A stretch of DNA of 64,000 nucleotides from Colwellia sp. (GCA_013215385.1 JABSOY010000012.1:124001-188000); one strand, 5' to 3'. Counted from the first letter of the stretch, positions 26,654 to 36,545 are shown. Notes: generated from the sequence alone by a model not told the origin. Made by a program: numbers and translations.

Positions 26654-28243
26654 ATGAAACTAAAACACTTATTGCTTTTATCAAGTACGTTTTTTTCTAG
26701 CGTACTTATTTTTTCTGAACAAGCTATGGCAACACCAAATAACAAAGCAGACCGTTGGTTTGAAATTGAAGTGATCCTATTTAGCCAACTTGGTGATAAA
26801 AAACAGTTAAAAGAACAGTTTCCAGAAAATAGTATTTTACCTAATTACCGAAAAGTTATTGATTTATTAGGTCCTTATCTAAACCCTGACATTAATAGTT
26901 TAAAACAACAATTACCTAGCTGTGACTCCCCTGTTTATCCAGAGTCTTTACTTAATCAAGCGATAACAAAAGCAAAGTCACAACCAGATTTTATGGTAAA
27001 GACTATCAGTGAACTTGCCGAAGAGAATAGACAGGAAAACTTATTAACTAATGCTTTAATTAAAAGTCTAACTGGAGAAACCAGTAATAATTCAGAGAGT
27101 CTTAATAACGAAATGGTTATCGTCTCTGAACGAAATAGTAGCCAAACAGCTGATGACGAAGATAACTTTTATAATAACAATAGTCTGGCTATTGAAAATA
27201 CTGACGCAGAACAACAGACGATCGAAGATCAAGTCCAATTAGTATCAGAAAATCTACCAGGATTAAGCGTAGAACAATTGGCTTATGTTAAACAAGCAGA
27301 ACGCGAATTTTCGGCTATTCAATTGACTTATAACTCGTTAATTAACGACAGCAGTGCATTATTTATATCACCACTATGTACAATTTCAGTAGCTGAGTTT
27401 ACTCAATATAATGAAGAAGGCACGTACGCTGATTATAATTCATTTCCCATCGTTAAAGTGCCTGCTAAGATTAACGATAGTGGCGATATTTATAGTGAAA
27501 CAGATTATTTACTGAGTAAAGATTCACTTCAGCTTAGCGATATTGTAAAACAACTAACACGTAGTAAAAACTTCAAACCAATATTACATATTGGTTGGCG
27601 ACAAATCACCAAGACCAAGCGCTTAGCTGTGCCGATGAAGTTTTATGCCGGCGATAATTTTGCTTATCATTATCAAAAAAAGTTAGCACTATACCAGCAG
27701 CAACAAACAGAAGCTCAAACTCAAGAAAACAATTTACATCAGCTTATTTTAAATGGCAGCACTGACAACATTGTTAGCGAAACGCCCGCTGAACTTTCCA
27801 GTGAAGAATTAAAACAACAAGTTCTCACCGAGCGATTACAAACGGTTATTGCTAAAATGGTTAATCTACCGAAAGATACTCAAGATTTACTGCTAGAAAT
27901 TAATAACAATGTAAACACGACCAATTTGGCGGTAGATTCAATTAACCTCTTAGAAAGTCCGCCAACTAAACCACCGCAAGACTGGTTTGTCGATGGTTTT
28001 TTCAAAGTAGAAGTTGACCACTTTTTACATATCACGGCTGATTTGAACATTATGAATATGTCGCTGGCAGAGCTAGCAACCCAAGAGTTACTTCCTGAAA
28101 GTTCAATGCAAGATAAAACAATATTAACCACCATTAATTTCAAACAAAATCGCCGGGTACGAAGTAAACAAATACATTACTTTGATCATCCTTATATCGG
28201 GATGATTGTTCGAATTCTTCCCTTTAAAAAGCCAATTAAATAA
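26654..28243 (+). CDS. csiV: CsiV-family periplasmic protein
   Basis: 529 aa. Signal peptide about 1-26 (cut after QAMA). The mature N-terminus RWFEIEVILFSQLGDK is the hallmark of the CsiV family, peptidoglycan-associated proteins first studied in Vibrio cholerae. The C-terminus, with GFFKVEVDHFLHITADLNI and YFDHPYIGMIVRILPF, is the second conserved block. The middle 100-430 is longer than usual, acidic and low in complexity (Gln- and Asn-rich). Follows mfd, as in related genera. Precise role here unproven. Confidence 0.8.
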   Translation: MKLKHLLLLSSTFFSSVLIFSEQAMATPNNKADRWFEIEVILFSQLGDKKQLKEQFPENSILPNYRKVIDLLGPYLNPDINSLKQQLPSCDSPVYPESLLNQAITKAKSQPDFMVKTISELAEENRQENLLTNALIKSLTGETSNNSESLNNEMVIVSERNSSQTADDEDNFYNNNSLAIENTDAEQQTIEDQVQLVSENLPGLSVEQLAYVKQAEREFSAIQLTYNSLINDSSALFISPLCTISVAEFTQYNEEGTYADYNSFPIVKVPAKINDSGDIYSETDYLLSKDSLQLSDIVKQLTRSKNFKPILHIGWRQITKTKRLAVPMKFYAGDNFAYHYQKKLALYQQQQTEAQTQENNLHQLILNGSTDNIVSETPAELSSEELKQQVLTERLQTVIAKMVNLPKDTQDLLLEINNNVNTTNLAVDSINLLESPPTKPPQDWFVDGFFKVEVDHFLHITADLNIMNMSLAELATQELLPESSMQDKTILTTINFKQNRRVRSKQIHYFDHPYIGMIVRILPFKKPIK

Positions 28244-28303
28244 GTTGATGATACAAAGTCACTCGTCAACAATAACCCAGTTCACCCACAAATGAGAAAT
28301 ATT

Positions 28304-28591
28304 ATGGATAAAGAAGTTGAAATTCAAGCAGCCGTTTTTCGTCGTTTACTGGCACACTTAGATAATAGAAAAGACGTACAAAATATTGAGTTAATGAATT
28401 TAGCGGGATTTTGCCGTAATTGTTTTTCTAAATGGACAGTTGCAGAAGCAGAGAAGTTAGGCGTTGATGTAGACATTGATTCGGCTCGTGAGCAAGTTTA
28501 CGGCATGCCTTACGCTAAGTGGAAAGAAAAACATCAGCTACCAGCGACACCTGAACAAATGGAAAAATTTAATCAATTACAGAAAAAGTAA
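28304..28591 (+). CDS. DUF1244 protein
   Basis: About 95 aa. ATG 28304 is preferred over 28292 because GAGAAA precedes it and MDKEVEIQAAVFRRLLAHL fits the family N-terminus. The block DVQNIELMNLAGFCRNCFSKW is diagnostic of DUF1244, a small helical family widespread in Proteobacteria and of unknown role; the CRNC cysteine pair could bind metal. The tail with YGMPYAKWKEKHQ is also conserved. Lies 60 bp after the csiV-like gene, probably its own unit or read-through. Confidence 0.9.
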   Translation: MDKEVEIQAAVFRRLLAHLDNRKDVQNIELMNLAGFCRNCFSKWTVAEAEKLGVDVDIDSAREQVYGMPYAKWKEKHQLPATPEQMEKFNQLQKK

Positions 28592-28608
28592 AGCTGCTTA
28601 ATTCTCAA

Positions 28609-28908
28609 CTAAATTTTTACCGAAATAGCTGATTCAAGCGCGCGACGGTCTTTTCTATCGCGCGACTCCAACCAACGCCCTCGTTTATTCTTCAGCTGAC
28701 GGCGGTCATTGCTACTACGTCGCTCAGGGCCATCCCAAAAGGCTTGTTTTAATTCGGCAACATACACATCATTTTCATTACCTTTCGCCACCTTGAGGTT
28801 AGAAGAGTTCATTTGCCGGTTATATTTATTACGCTGTCGTTTATCTTTTTTTGAACTATCTATGTTCATACGGTTAACCGAAGGTAATACATCTATTAGC
28901 ACATCCAC
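28609..28908 (-). CDS. small basic cytoplasmic protein, unknown function
   Basis: 99 aa, no signal peptide or membrane segment. Highly charged: KKDKRQRNKYNRQ, then AFWDGPERRSSNDRRQ, then WLESRDRKDRRALE. The repeated (E/N/K)(R/D)RR pattern is seen in small conserved unknown proteins of Shewanella and Colwellia, and could bind nucleic acid, though that is a guess. Converges with the DUF1244 gene (17 bp between stops). Two later methionines could also be the start. Confidence 0.6.
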   Translation of the reverse strand: MDVLIDVLPSVNRMNIDSSKKDKRQRNKYNRQMNSSNLKVAKGNENDVYVAELKQAFWDGPERRSSNDRRQLKNKRGRWLESRDRKDRRALESAISVKI

Positions 28909-29301
28909 TTTGCAGGCCTATTATAATTTTATTGTTCATTGTTTATTTAATCGGCAGATATAAAAAAAAGTTTAATTTTTTGTAAAAATATAAAAAATAG
29001 TCTAGTGAATTAAAATTTTAATATGGATGTGACTCAAAGCAAGTCAACTGCCTGCAACGGTCCACTTGATAAATACGTAAGGAAAATGATATTAATAATT
29101 AATAGCATTGAGACGATCTGCAACTTGATAAGCCGATCATCATGACTAATAAAAAGCTGGTTAACTTTTGGCAGGGTAAGCTTTAAGAAAATACTAACAT
29201 TCCCTGCATTAGGTTACGCCAGTTAGGCGCTTTACGTTGATTTACTCTTAGATAAACACATAAATTCATAACGAATTTTTATCCATTATGACAATGTCTG
29301 G
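28909..29301. other. non-coding region
   Basis: 393 bp, strongly AT-rich near 28960-29010. It should hold the promoter of the small basic protein. I see no convincing ORF, hairpin with T-tract, or repeat. Confidence 0.5.
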
Positions 29302-29997
29302 CTAAAAACTATTTACTTCCTCTTCTGTTAGATAACGCCATTCACCTAGCTCCACATCTAAGTTTATTTTACCAATTTTCTGGCGATGTAAACCAATAAC
29401 TTTATTGCCAACCGCGGCAAACATACGCTTAACTTGATGATACTTACCTTCAGTAATGGTCAATAACACGAGATTTTCAGTAATAATTTCTAATTTTGCC
29501 GGCAAGGTTAGCTGATCTTCTCCTTGTAATTGCAGGCCACTTTTGAATCTTTCAATAAGCTCTGCGGCTTTATCGTCGTTGATTTGATTGCGTAAATTAA
29601 CGCGATACACTTTCTGACAATCTTTCTTAGGAGAAATAATATTATGAGACCAACGCCCATCATCTGTAACCAATACTAATCCCGTAGTGTCGGCATCTAA
29701 ACGCCCAGCAATATGAAGGTCGAATGCTTTATCTACTTCGATGTAATGCAGTAACGACGGGTAAACTTCATCGACGTTACTGCAAATAGTATCAAGCGGT
29801 TTATGCATCATTATATAGCGAGAGTTACGTGCAGTAAGCTCTTCACCATTAACCGTTACGCTATTATTTTCATGCACTTGCGTAGCTGGATTTTTTATAA
29901 CTTCAGCGTTTACTCGAACATCACCCATTTTTAGTAACTTTTTAGCTTCACTTCTGGTGAGTTCCGTACTTTTACAAATAAATTTATCAATACGCAT
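29302..29997 (-). CDS. rsuA: 16S rRNA pseudouridine synthase RsuA (Psi516)
   Basis: 231 aa, exactly the length of E. coli RsuA. N-terminal S4 RNA-binding domain (MRIDKFICKSTELTRSEAKK, residues 1-45), then the synthase domain with AGRLDADTTGLVLVTDDG, where Asp101 is the catalytic aspartate. YHQVKRMFAAVGNKVIGLHR is typical of the RsuA branch and argues against RluB/E/F. It isomerises U516 in 16S rRNA before or during 30S assembly. Single gene, probably under the promoter overlapping the palindrome at 30031. Confidence 0.9.
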   Translation of the reverse strand: MRIDKFICKSTELTRSEAKKLLKMGDVRVNAEVIKNPATQVHENNSVTVNGEELTARNSRYIMMHKPLDTICSNVDEVYPSLLHYIEVDKAFDLHIAGRLDADTTGLVLVTDDGRWSHNIISPKKDCQKVYRVNLRNQINDDKAAELIERFKSGLQLQGEDQLTLPAKLEIITENLVLLTITEGKYHQVKRMFAAVGNKVIGLHRQKIGKINLDVELGEWRYLTEEEVNSF

Positions 29998-30398
29998 GGC
30001 AGGTTTAGTTTCAGTGGTAAGTCATTATAAGCTGGCTATTATCCTTAATAGCCAGCAAGAATCAACTGATACCAGGCACGCAAACTAAGTGAACATTCAT
30101 ACTGGCAAAAATTAATAATAACTAGGTTATTTATTTAATAATTAGAACAACTAGTTAGTTAAATAAACACCTTGTCTTTATCACTTTTCCCTTGGTATCA
30201 AAGAGGTCATTTAATTAATGTCATGGTAATATTTGGTGGTGTTGATAATGGCAAAAAACAACTTTTATTAGAGGCTAGCGCTCAAGGTTTTTTGAAAAGG
30301 CTTTGGTATATCAGTTGCTGCGACAGGTAAACTTATCCATCCAACGAAGAAAGTCAAGAGTGAACATTTACATTTTTTCAAAGTATTAATAATCTCTA
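29998..30398. other. non-coding region upstream of rsuA
   Basis: 401 bp that include the palindrome at 30031-30056 and a probable -10 for rsuA. Between 30180 and 30398 a few open stretches exist without a ribosome-binding site or recognisable protein; possibly a decayed gene. Confidence 0.4.
30031..30056. repeat. perfect 11-bp inverted repeat upstream of rsuA
   Basis: Arms GCTGGCTATTA and TAATAGCCAGC flank a TCCT loop. On the minus strand it is followed directly by TTATAATGAC, a good -10, so it may be an operator over the rsuA promoter or an upstream terminator without T-tract. It begins 33 bp before the rsuA ATG. Confidence 0.7.
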
Positions 30399-33300
30399 TC
30401 ATTGAATTAACGTTTTTACTGCCGTAATTAATTGGCCATTGGTATACGGTTTATTCAGCAGAGGTTTTATTTTTTCAGCTTGGCTTGTATCTTTTTCATT
30501 AAGGTAACCACTAACAAAAAGGTACTTTATTGCGGGCACCAATATCTTTGCTTTTTCTATAAACTCTACACCTCCCATTTGAGGCATGACAACATCAGTG
30601 ACAATGACATCTATATGTTGTTTACTCAAAAGCTCTAATGCCTCTGCGGCATTGTCAAAGTTATAAACGCTAAAACCGGCATTATTAAGGACGGTACTGT
30701 TTAAAAGACGAATTTGATCTTCATCATCAACAACTATAGCGGTATATTTTTTGTCATAAAATTGGTTATCATCGGTCAAAACATCCGTATGCGGTTTATT
30801 ATCAATTAATTTCTCGACAGAGATAGGAAGATAGATTGAAAAAACAGAGCCTTTTTCGACTAATGAATCAACCGTTATTACGCCCTTACTTGATTTAACA
30901 AAGCCATAACATTGTGATAAACCAAGGCCATGCCCCACGTTGCCTTTAGTTGTATAAAAAGGCTCAAAAATATGAGAAATCACTTCTTCACTCATGCCAC
31001 AACCGTTGTCTTCAATGGTGAGTTTTACATACTGACCAGCTTGAAAAGACATGTTGAATTTATCATCATCGCTCAGTACTGTATTTTCTGTTCTGATCTG
31101 CAATTGACCACCACTAGGCATTGCATGCATGGCATTAATTGAAATATTCAAGAGTAAATCTTCAAATAAACTTTTATCAACACTAGTCAATAATAAGGAT
31201 TTATCTAAAGCTAATTGAAGTGTTATTTTACTGGTGAGTAATGTTTCTAACATATCCTTATTCATTCGAATAACGTCATTAATAGAAATTAAATTAATGG
31301 TTGAAGGTTTATTTTTGCTAAAAGTGAGTAAATTGTTAGTTAGTTTAGCCCCTCTTTCACTCGCCTTTGATATTGCAGATAAATAACGAGCATTTTTCTC
31401 GGTGGTCGGAATATCCATAAGCAAACTGCAATAGCCAGTAATTATACCCAGTATATTATTGAAGTCATGAGCAATACCACCGGCTACGTTACCTAATGAC
31501 TCCATCCTTAGGCTTCGATTTATAATTTCATTTTGCCGCTCAATCTCAGTTAAGTCTTGAAAAATCGAGATGAATTTGGCTTTATTTAAATTATTTTCGG
31601 GCAACTTGGCTATTGAAATTCTTAACGGAAATGTATGTTGATCTTTATGTAAAGCAAATACTCTGCGTCCTTGTCGATTACCGACCATTGCAGACACCCC
31701 GGTTTTAAAATAACCGACCAAGTAACTATCATGTTTTACTGCATGCTCACTCGGTATTAATATCGAGACATTTTTTCCGATTATTTCAGTTTCTTTATAA
31801 CCAAAAATATTCTCTGCTTCAGGATTGAATGTTAAAATCATCCCTTTATTATCAGTAATTAATACCCCTTCAAGCATGCTATTAATGATTTTTAATTGTT
31901 CTACTTTGCTCGATTGAATTAACTGCCGATGTTCCTCTAATTCGGTAATATCTTCTCCTCTAAAAATTAAACCGACAATGTCACCCTCATCATTTTTATA
32001 AGGGGTATATGTCACGTTAAGTAATTTATTGCCTAATACGTTGAAATCTATAGTACCGGTAAATTTAACAATTTCACCCAATAAAGTTCGGTCAATTAGT
32101 GGTTTGATTGTTTCAAGGAAAAGATCTTTATCTAATACATCGATAATGTGGTGATTTTCTATCTGATTTTTAGACAATCCAAGATAATTACAATAAGTAG
32201 GATTAACCATTTTAAACTGATAGTTTATATCTACATATGCTATCAGGTCATTGGAATCTTCAATGATGCGTTTATATTTTTCTAATGCATCTAATTGTTT
32301 ATTTCTATCGGTTAAATCTATGATGAAAACAATAAATTCTTTGCTGTCGTATTTAAATAATGTACCACCAATCAGAATAGGTATTCTGCGGCCATCTTTA
32401 TGAAAATACTGCTTCTCAAAAGGGGTCCAAAAACCATTTTTTTCCGCCTCTTTAATACCAGCCATATCTAAATGGAGAAATTCTTTGGGAGTTAAATTTT
32501 GCCAATCAATACGACCTTTTTGCAAATCTTCTTGGCTATAACCTATCATGTTAAGCAAGGCACTATTGGCATCGAATATATAACCATCAACATCAGAATG
32601 GATAATGCCAATGAAGTTAGATTCTTTCCATCGTTTAAAGCGCTCGGCTTCAGAATGTAGTTGTCCATTCAAAGTGGTTAATTGCTTTATAGCGTCATGC
32701 AAGGCGACATCTGCAGCTAATTGTGCGGAAAACATGTTATTAAATGTCTTACCTAGTTTATTTATTTCAGTTAACTTTGATTTTTTAGCTCTTAACTTTA
32801 TATTTCCTTTACCTATACCAAGAACAACCTGCTCCAGTGCTAATATTGGTTCAGATATTTTATTACTCAAAAAAAATGAAATAACAAGAGCAATACCAAT
32901 GACTAATATAACTAGTTGTAAAATATGAGACTCTAAATAATTTAATTGTTCAAAAGCTTCTTTATGGTCAATTTTAACTATCATTGTCCAATCTAGTTCA
33001 GGGATATGGTGAGATATGGCAAGTACAGGTACAGATCTATAATCAACATAATTGCTTAATATGACTGATTCACCTTTTATTGCGTGGGTAATTGGACTAT
33101 CTAATTTGTCTTTTGGGGTAATAATATTAAATGCTGAGTTTTTATTATGTCGAGTTGGCGTTAACAACATAGTGTTTCCGACTATATTTTTTCCCTCTAG
33201 TATTATTTCTCCGGTAAGCCCTAACCCTGTGTAGTCTGAAATAATATTTATTAATTTTTGGCTCGAAAACTCGACAGATATATAACCGATATGCTTACCT

Positions 33301-33803
33301 TTGATATAAAGCCTTTCTAAAAAACCGACAATCAACCTATCTTCATCTCCTTTAAAAACTTGAATGTTCAATAGATTTTCTTTGCTACTATTTGAGTAGG
33401 TAATGGTTTTCATATCTTGATGATTTATTTCAATACCAGTAGAAACAATAATGTTTTGATCAAAAGAAATTATCGATAATTTCAATATGTTACTTGCGGA
33501 TTTTTTAACATCATCGAGTATGTTGAGTATTTTATTCTTTGTATCTGTCGAGTCTGTTCTTTGAATATCTGCTACTAATAAGCTTAATTGTCTTCTACTG
33601 GCAATTAATTTTACCGATTCATGGCTATTATTTAATAACTGACGTATCCGCTTATGCTGCAATTTAGCGATATCATTTATTTTTGCAATATTATTATCAT
33701 AATGTAATTTTTTGATTTCTGAGGATATGGAAAAATAACTGAATAAAACCGGTATAATTGACATGCAAACAAATATGATAATGAGCAGTTTTTTTATTTT
33801 CAT
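30399..33803 (-). CDS. Cache/HAMP/PAS hybrid histidine kinase
   Basis: 1134 aa. TM1 about 7-26, a periplasmic Cache-like sensor to about 285, TM2 about 290-310, HAMP, then three or four PAS domains (FIGIIHSDVDGYIFDANSAL near 395; IIEDSNDLIAYVDINYQFKM near 510; MLEGVLITDNKGMILTFNPE near 640). HisKA reads GNVAGGIAHDFNNILGIITG. ATPase has MSEEVISHIFEPFYTTKG and GHGLGLSQCYGFVK. C-terminal REC has DVIVTDVVMPQMGG. AAAGGT precedes the ATG. Encoded 23 bp after the REC-EAL gene in the same operon. Confidence 0.93.
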   Translation of the reverse strand: MKIKKLLIIIFVCMSIIPVLFSYFSISSEIKKLHYDNNIAKINDIAKLQHKRIRQLLNNSHESVKLIASRRQLSLLVADIQRTDSTDTKNKILNILDDVKKSASNILKLSIISFDQNIIVSTGIEINHQDMKTITYSNSSKENLLNIQVFKGDEDRLIVGFLERLYIKGKHIGYISVEFSSQKLINIISDYTGLGLTGEIILEGKNIVGNTMLLTPTRHNKNSAFNIITPKDKLDSPITHAIKGESVILSNYVDYRSVPVLAISHHIPELDWTMIVKIDHKEAFEQLNYLESHILQLVILVIGIALVISFFLSNKISEPILALEQVVLGIGKGNIKLRAKKSKLTEINKLGKTFNNMFSAQLAADVALHDAIKQLTTLNGQLHSEAERFKRWKESNFIGIIHSDVDGYIFDANSALLNMIGYSQEDLQKGRIDWQNLTPKEFLHLDMAGIKEAEKNGFWTPFEKQYFHKDGRRIPILIGGTLFKYDSKEFIVFIIDLTDRNKQLDALEKYKRIIEDSNDLIAYVDINYQFKMVNPTYCNYLGLSKNQIENHHIIDVLDKDLFLETIKPLIDRTLLGEIVKFTGTIDFNVLGNKLLNVTYTPYKNDEGDIVGLIFRGEDITELEEHRQLIQSSKVEQLKIINSMLEGVLITDNKGMILTFNPEAENIFGYKETEIIGKNVSILIPSEHAVKHDSYLVGYFKTGVSAMVGNRQGRRVFALHKDQHTFPLRISIAKLPENNLNKAKFISIFQDLTEIERQNEIINRSLRMESLGNVAGGIAHDFNNILGIITGYCSLLMDIPTTEKNARYLSAISKASERGAKLTNNLLTFSKNKPSTINLISINDVIRMNKDMLETLLTSKITLQLALDKSLLLTSVDKSLFEDLLLNISINAMHAMPSGGQLQIRTENTVLSDDDKFNMSFQAGQYVKLTIEDNGCGMSEEVISHIFEPFYTTKGNVGHGLGLSQCYGFVKSSKGVITVDSLVEKGSVFSIYLPISVEKLIDNKPHTDVLTDDNQFYDKKYTAIVVDDEDQIRLLNSTVLNNAGFSVYNFDNAAEALELLSKQHIDVIVTDVVMPQMGGVEFIEKAKILVPAIKYLFVSGYLNEKDTSQAEKIKPLLNKPYTNGQLITAVKTLIQ

Positions 33804-33826
33804 ATTTACCTTTTAATATCTCTAAA

Positions 33827-35044
33827 TTATTTTGAATTTGCTTGCACTGCAATAATCAGCCCTTCTGCTGATTTTTTCTGTATCCAACAAAGTATGCTTG
33901 CAATATCCATAGGTTTACATAAGTGATATCCTTGCCCTATGTCACATCCCATTCTTGTTAACTCTTCTAATGTTGCTTGATCTTCTATCCCTTCAGCCAC
34001 AACAATCATCCCCAGGTTATGCGAGAGCGTTATACAAATATCGACAATGATTTTTGATTCAGGACTAGTCATTAGATTTTTGATAAAAGATTGATCAATC
34101 TTAAGTTCATGGAAAGGAATTCTATAAAGTTGTAGTAACGAAGAGTAGCCAGTACCAAAGTCATCAATTGATAACTTAAAGCCTTTTATTCTCATTCTTG
34201 TTAGGGTGTCCATTGACGGAATGAGTTCACCCATTAATTCAGACTCAGTCACCTCAAAACAAAGCATAGATGGCTCTAACTCAGCATTATCGATTAACTC
34301 TTCTAAAGTTTCAGGTAATGTTAAAGAAGTGACATTGCACGACGAGATATTAATCGAAATAACAATAGTGTAACCATAACCTTTTAACGCTTTTTCTTGA
34401 TCAATAGCAATTCTGATAACCTTGTTTGTTAACTCTTCAAATAACTGATACTTTGCTATTAATGGAATAAAGTCATTGGGATAAATGATGCCATACTCTG
34501 GATGATTCCATCTTACTAACGCTTCAAGACCAGCCAGTTTCTTTGTTTTTAATTCTATTTGTGGCTGATAATATAAAATTAACTGATCATTATTAATTGC
34601 ATAGAGAATATCTTTTTTTGAAAATAAAGCATATTTCGTAATAGAGCTATTAGCTTTAATCGGCTTTAAAACACCTTTTTCTTCAGTATTTATATCTCTA
34701 ATAATAGCTTGGATTTGTTTAGCTTGTACGGGTTTTGTTACTTGAGCAACAACGTTTAGGCCTAATTCATTGGCCAGCATTGAAGAAGAATGTAAAACAC
34801 TTGAATCGAAACCACTAATTAGAATTATTTTCGCCTGACATTTTTTAATGGCTAATCGGCGTAATATTTCAACGCCGTCCATTTTAGGCATTTTAATATC
34901 AAGGATAATAATATCCGAAGCGGAAAATAACTTATTAATAAAAACGAATGGATCGTTAAATATTTCAATGTCCGAACATACACTCAGAGATATATCCTTC
35001 AGCAACTCAGAAAAGCTTAAATCATCGTCCATTATGAATAGCAT
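33827..35044 (-). CDS. REC-EAL c-di-GMP phosphodiesterase
   Basis: 405 aa. REC domain 1-120 with MDDD acidic pocket and Asp in IIILDIKMPKMDGVEIL. EAL domain about 150-395 with LIQ-like opening YYQPQIELKTKKLAGLEALVRW, ISINISS, DDFGTGYSSLLQL, LKIDQSFI and VVAEGIED, so the catalytic set appears complete. Promoter-proximal gene of a two-gene operon with the multi-PAS hybrid kinase, its likely partner. Architecture resembles RocR-type regulators. Confidence 0.92.
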   Translation of the reverse strand: MLFIMDDDLSFSELLKDISLSVCSDIEIFNDPFVFINKLFSASDIIILDIKMPKMDGVEILRRLAIKKCQAKIILISGFDSSVLHSSSMLANELGLNVVAQVTKPVQAKQIQAIIRDINTEEKGVLKPIKANSSITKYALFSKKDILYAINNDQLILYYQPQIELKTKKLAGLEALVRWNHPEYGIIYPNDFIPLIAKYQLFEELTNKVIRIAIDQEKALKGYGYTIVISINISSCNVTSLTLPETLEELIDNAELEPSMLCFEVTESELMGELIPSMDTLTRMRIKGFKLSIDDFGTGYSSLLQLYRIPFHELKIDQSFIKNLMTSPESKIIVDICITLSHNLGMIVVAEGIEDQATLEELTRMGCDIGQGYHLCKPMDIASILCWIQKKSAEGLIIAVQANSK

Positions 35045-35586
35045 ATTTCACTTTAAATATTAGGAAGCCTTAATTAACTTTAGTTCATATCAATAAGAAT
35101 AAAAGCTATGCCTATAATTATTGATTTTAGGGGGGACAAATAAGTAAAAAATCGGTATATGTCGCATATTAATCGCGCTGAATAAACTCACTTTAAACCA
35201 CTGAAATCAAATAAAGCGGCAAATAAATAATTGAGTTCATAAAAGGCCCTGCGCGATTGTTCATGACGATTTGTTTCACCCCTAGAGATGAATGTATTTT
35301 ATGGCCTAGATGTATATCAAAGCATTCAAAAGGCACACTGTTTATAAAGCATACAGCGAAGTAGCTGTTCAGCAGTTTCCCTTATTAGATATCAGCTAAA
35401 ACCGCCTATACAAAATTAAGTTCTCTTAGACAAATGACAAATATCACTATTGATAAAAAGTCTTAGCTTTTCACTTTAGTTACTCACAAAACGTAATCTA
35501 CACCAAGATTGAAAGAAGAAAATCTATAAAATGATTAAGCTGTAGATTTATAACCATTGGCCATAATTTTTATCAATTCAACACTT

Positions 35587-35716
35587 TTGTTAAATTAGAT
35601 TTATCCGAGTACTATTGAAAAATGGCCGCGATCGTTTAGCACCCGCATGTCAGTTTAGTGTCGAATTATTATCGGTAAAAATGAACTATAGGGTGATGCT
35701 GACACCCGTTTTTTTT
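35587..35716 (+). ncRNA. candidate small RNA or transcription attenuator
   Basis: TTGTTA (35587-35592) and TACTAT (35610-35615) with exactly 17 bp between form a plausible promoter (4/6 matches each). About 95 nt later comes a GGGTG...CACCC hairpin with eight T. There is no ORF between. CACCC at 35640-35644 could pair with GGGTG at 35691-35695 instead, which would break the terminator; that is the layout of an attenuator for the LysE-type gene at 35885. Similarity to any known riboswitch was not recognised. Confidence 0.35.
35691..35716 (+). terminator. orphan intrinsic terminator
   Basis: GGGTG, 7-nt loop, CACCC, then G and eight T on the plus strand. No plus-strand protein gene lies upstream for more than 6 kb. 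Confidence 0.6.
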
Positions 35717-35884
35717 AGCCAGTAGCGAAGACCTACTATTAATGTCGGGGCGTAAAGAAGAGCCAGATACTTTACTTTTTGAACCTTGATTAAAAATTAA
35801 AACCTAGCTACATCGCCATCGTACCGTTGACAATTTCTTGATGAGTGATAATTTATACCATTGTCCTTTATCAGTTGGAATTCC

Positions 35885-36520
35885 ATGGATTTACTGCAAG
35901 GCTTGTTGTTAATCACCTCGATTCATTTATTAGCTGCCGCTTCACCCGGGCCTGATTTTATTTTAGTGTCTCAACAAACACTAAGTAATGGTAAGAAAGC
36001 AGGCTTTATGTGCAGCATTGGTATCGCGCTAGGTTTGTCAATTCATATAATTTATTCTGCTTTAGGTCTAGCTGCTATTATTGCCAACTCGTCAACAACG
36101 TTATGGCTAATTAAAATACTCGGTGGCAGCTACTTATTGTATTTAGGCTATCAAGGTATTCGTGCCAAGCCCTCTGCTGCTAAAACGAAGCAAACACAGT
36201 CAAAGCTCCTCTTGAACAACTCCTCATTAAAAAATATCGGTATAGGTTTTTTATGTAACGCATTAAACCCGAAAGCCCCTATTTACTTCGTCGCGCTATT
36301 TACCGTGGTACTTTCTCCTGACTTACCCTTATTACACTTAGTGATTTATGGACTTTGGATGATGATTATTCAATTAGCTTGGTTTTCATCTGTAGTCGTT
36401 TTATTATCACGCCCTAAAATAAATGAAAGATTTCAACGCTTAGGCCATTGGATAGATCGTATTTTAGGTGGCGCTATGATCTTAATCGGTTTGAAAATAT
36501 TAACCAGCAAGGTTAACTAA
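35885..36520 (+). CDS. LysE/RhtB-family amino-acid exporter
   Basis: About 211 aa. The longest frame begins at TTG 35861; ATG 35885 has GGA upstream and gives the family N-terminus MDLLQGLLLITSIHLLAAAS. The signature PGPDFILVSQQTLSNGKKAGFMCSIGIALG and about six TM helices identify the LysE/RhtB superfamily, inner-membrane exporters of amino acids such as homoserine or threonine. Substrate cannot be read. Followed 25 bp later by the Mpo1-like gene, so likely one transcript with the next two genes. Confidence 0.92.
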   Translation: MDLLQGLLLITSIHLLAAASPGPDFILVSQQTLSNGKKAGFMCSIGIALGLSIHIIYSALGLAAIIANSSTTLWLIKILGGSYLLYLGYQGIRAKPSAAKTKQTQSKLLLNNSSLKNIGIGFLCNALNPKAPIYFVALFTVVLSPDLPLLHLVIYGLWMMIIQLAWFSSVVVLLSRPKINERFQRLGHWIDRILGGAMILIGLKILTSKVN

Positions 36521-36545
36521 AAACTTAAAACAAACAGGTTTACCT

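Larger units (their letters stand above)
35045..35884. other. long non-coding region with a candidate small RNA or attenuator
   Basis: 840 bp, the longest gap in the window. 35045-35580 holds the promoter of the leftward REC-EAL gene and only poor short frames (for example 33 codons at 35262). 35587-35716 carries a promoter-like pair and an intrinsic terminator, listed separately. 35717-35884 is the leader of the LysE-type gene. Confidence 0.5.

Noticed and set aside
35717-35884. Decayed coding sequence before the LysE-type gene
   Set aside because: Frames contain several stops and no family could be recognised, so it is left as leader sequence.
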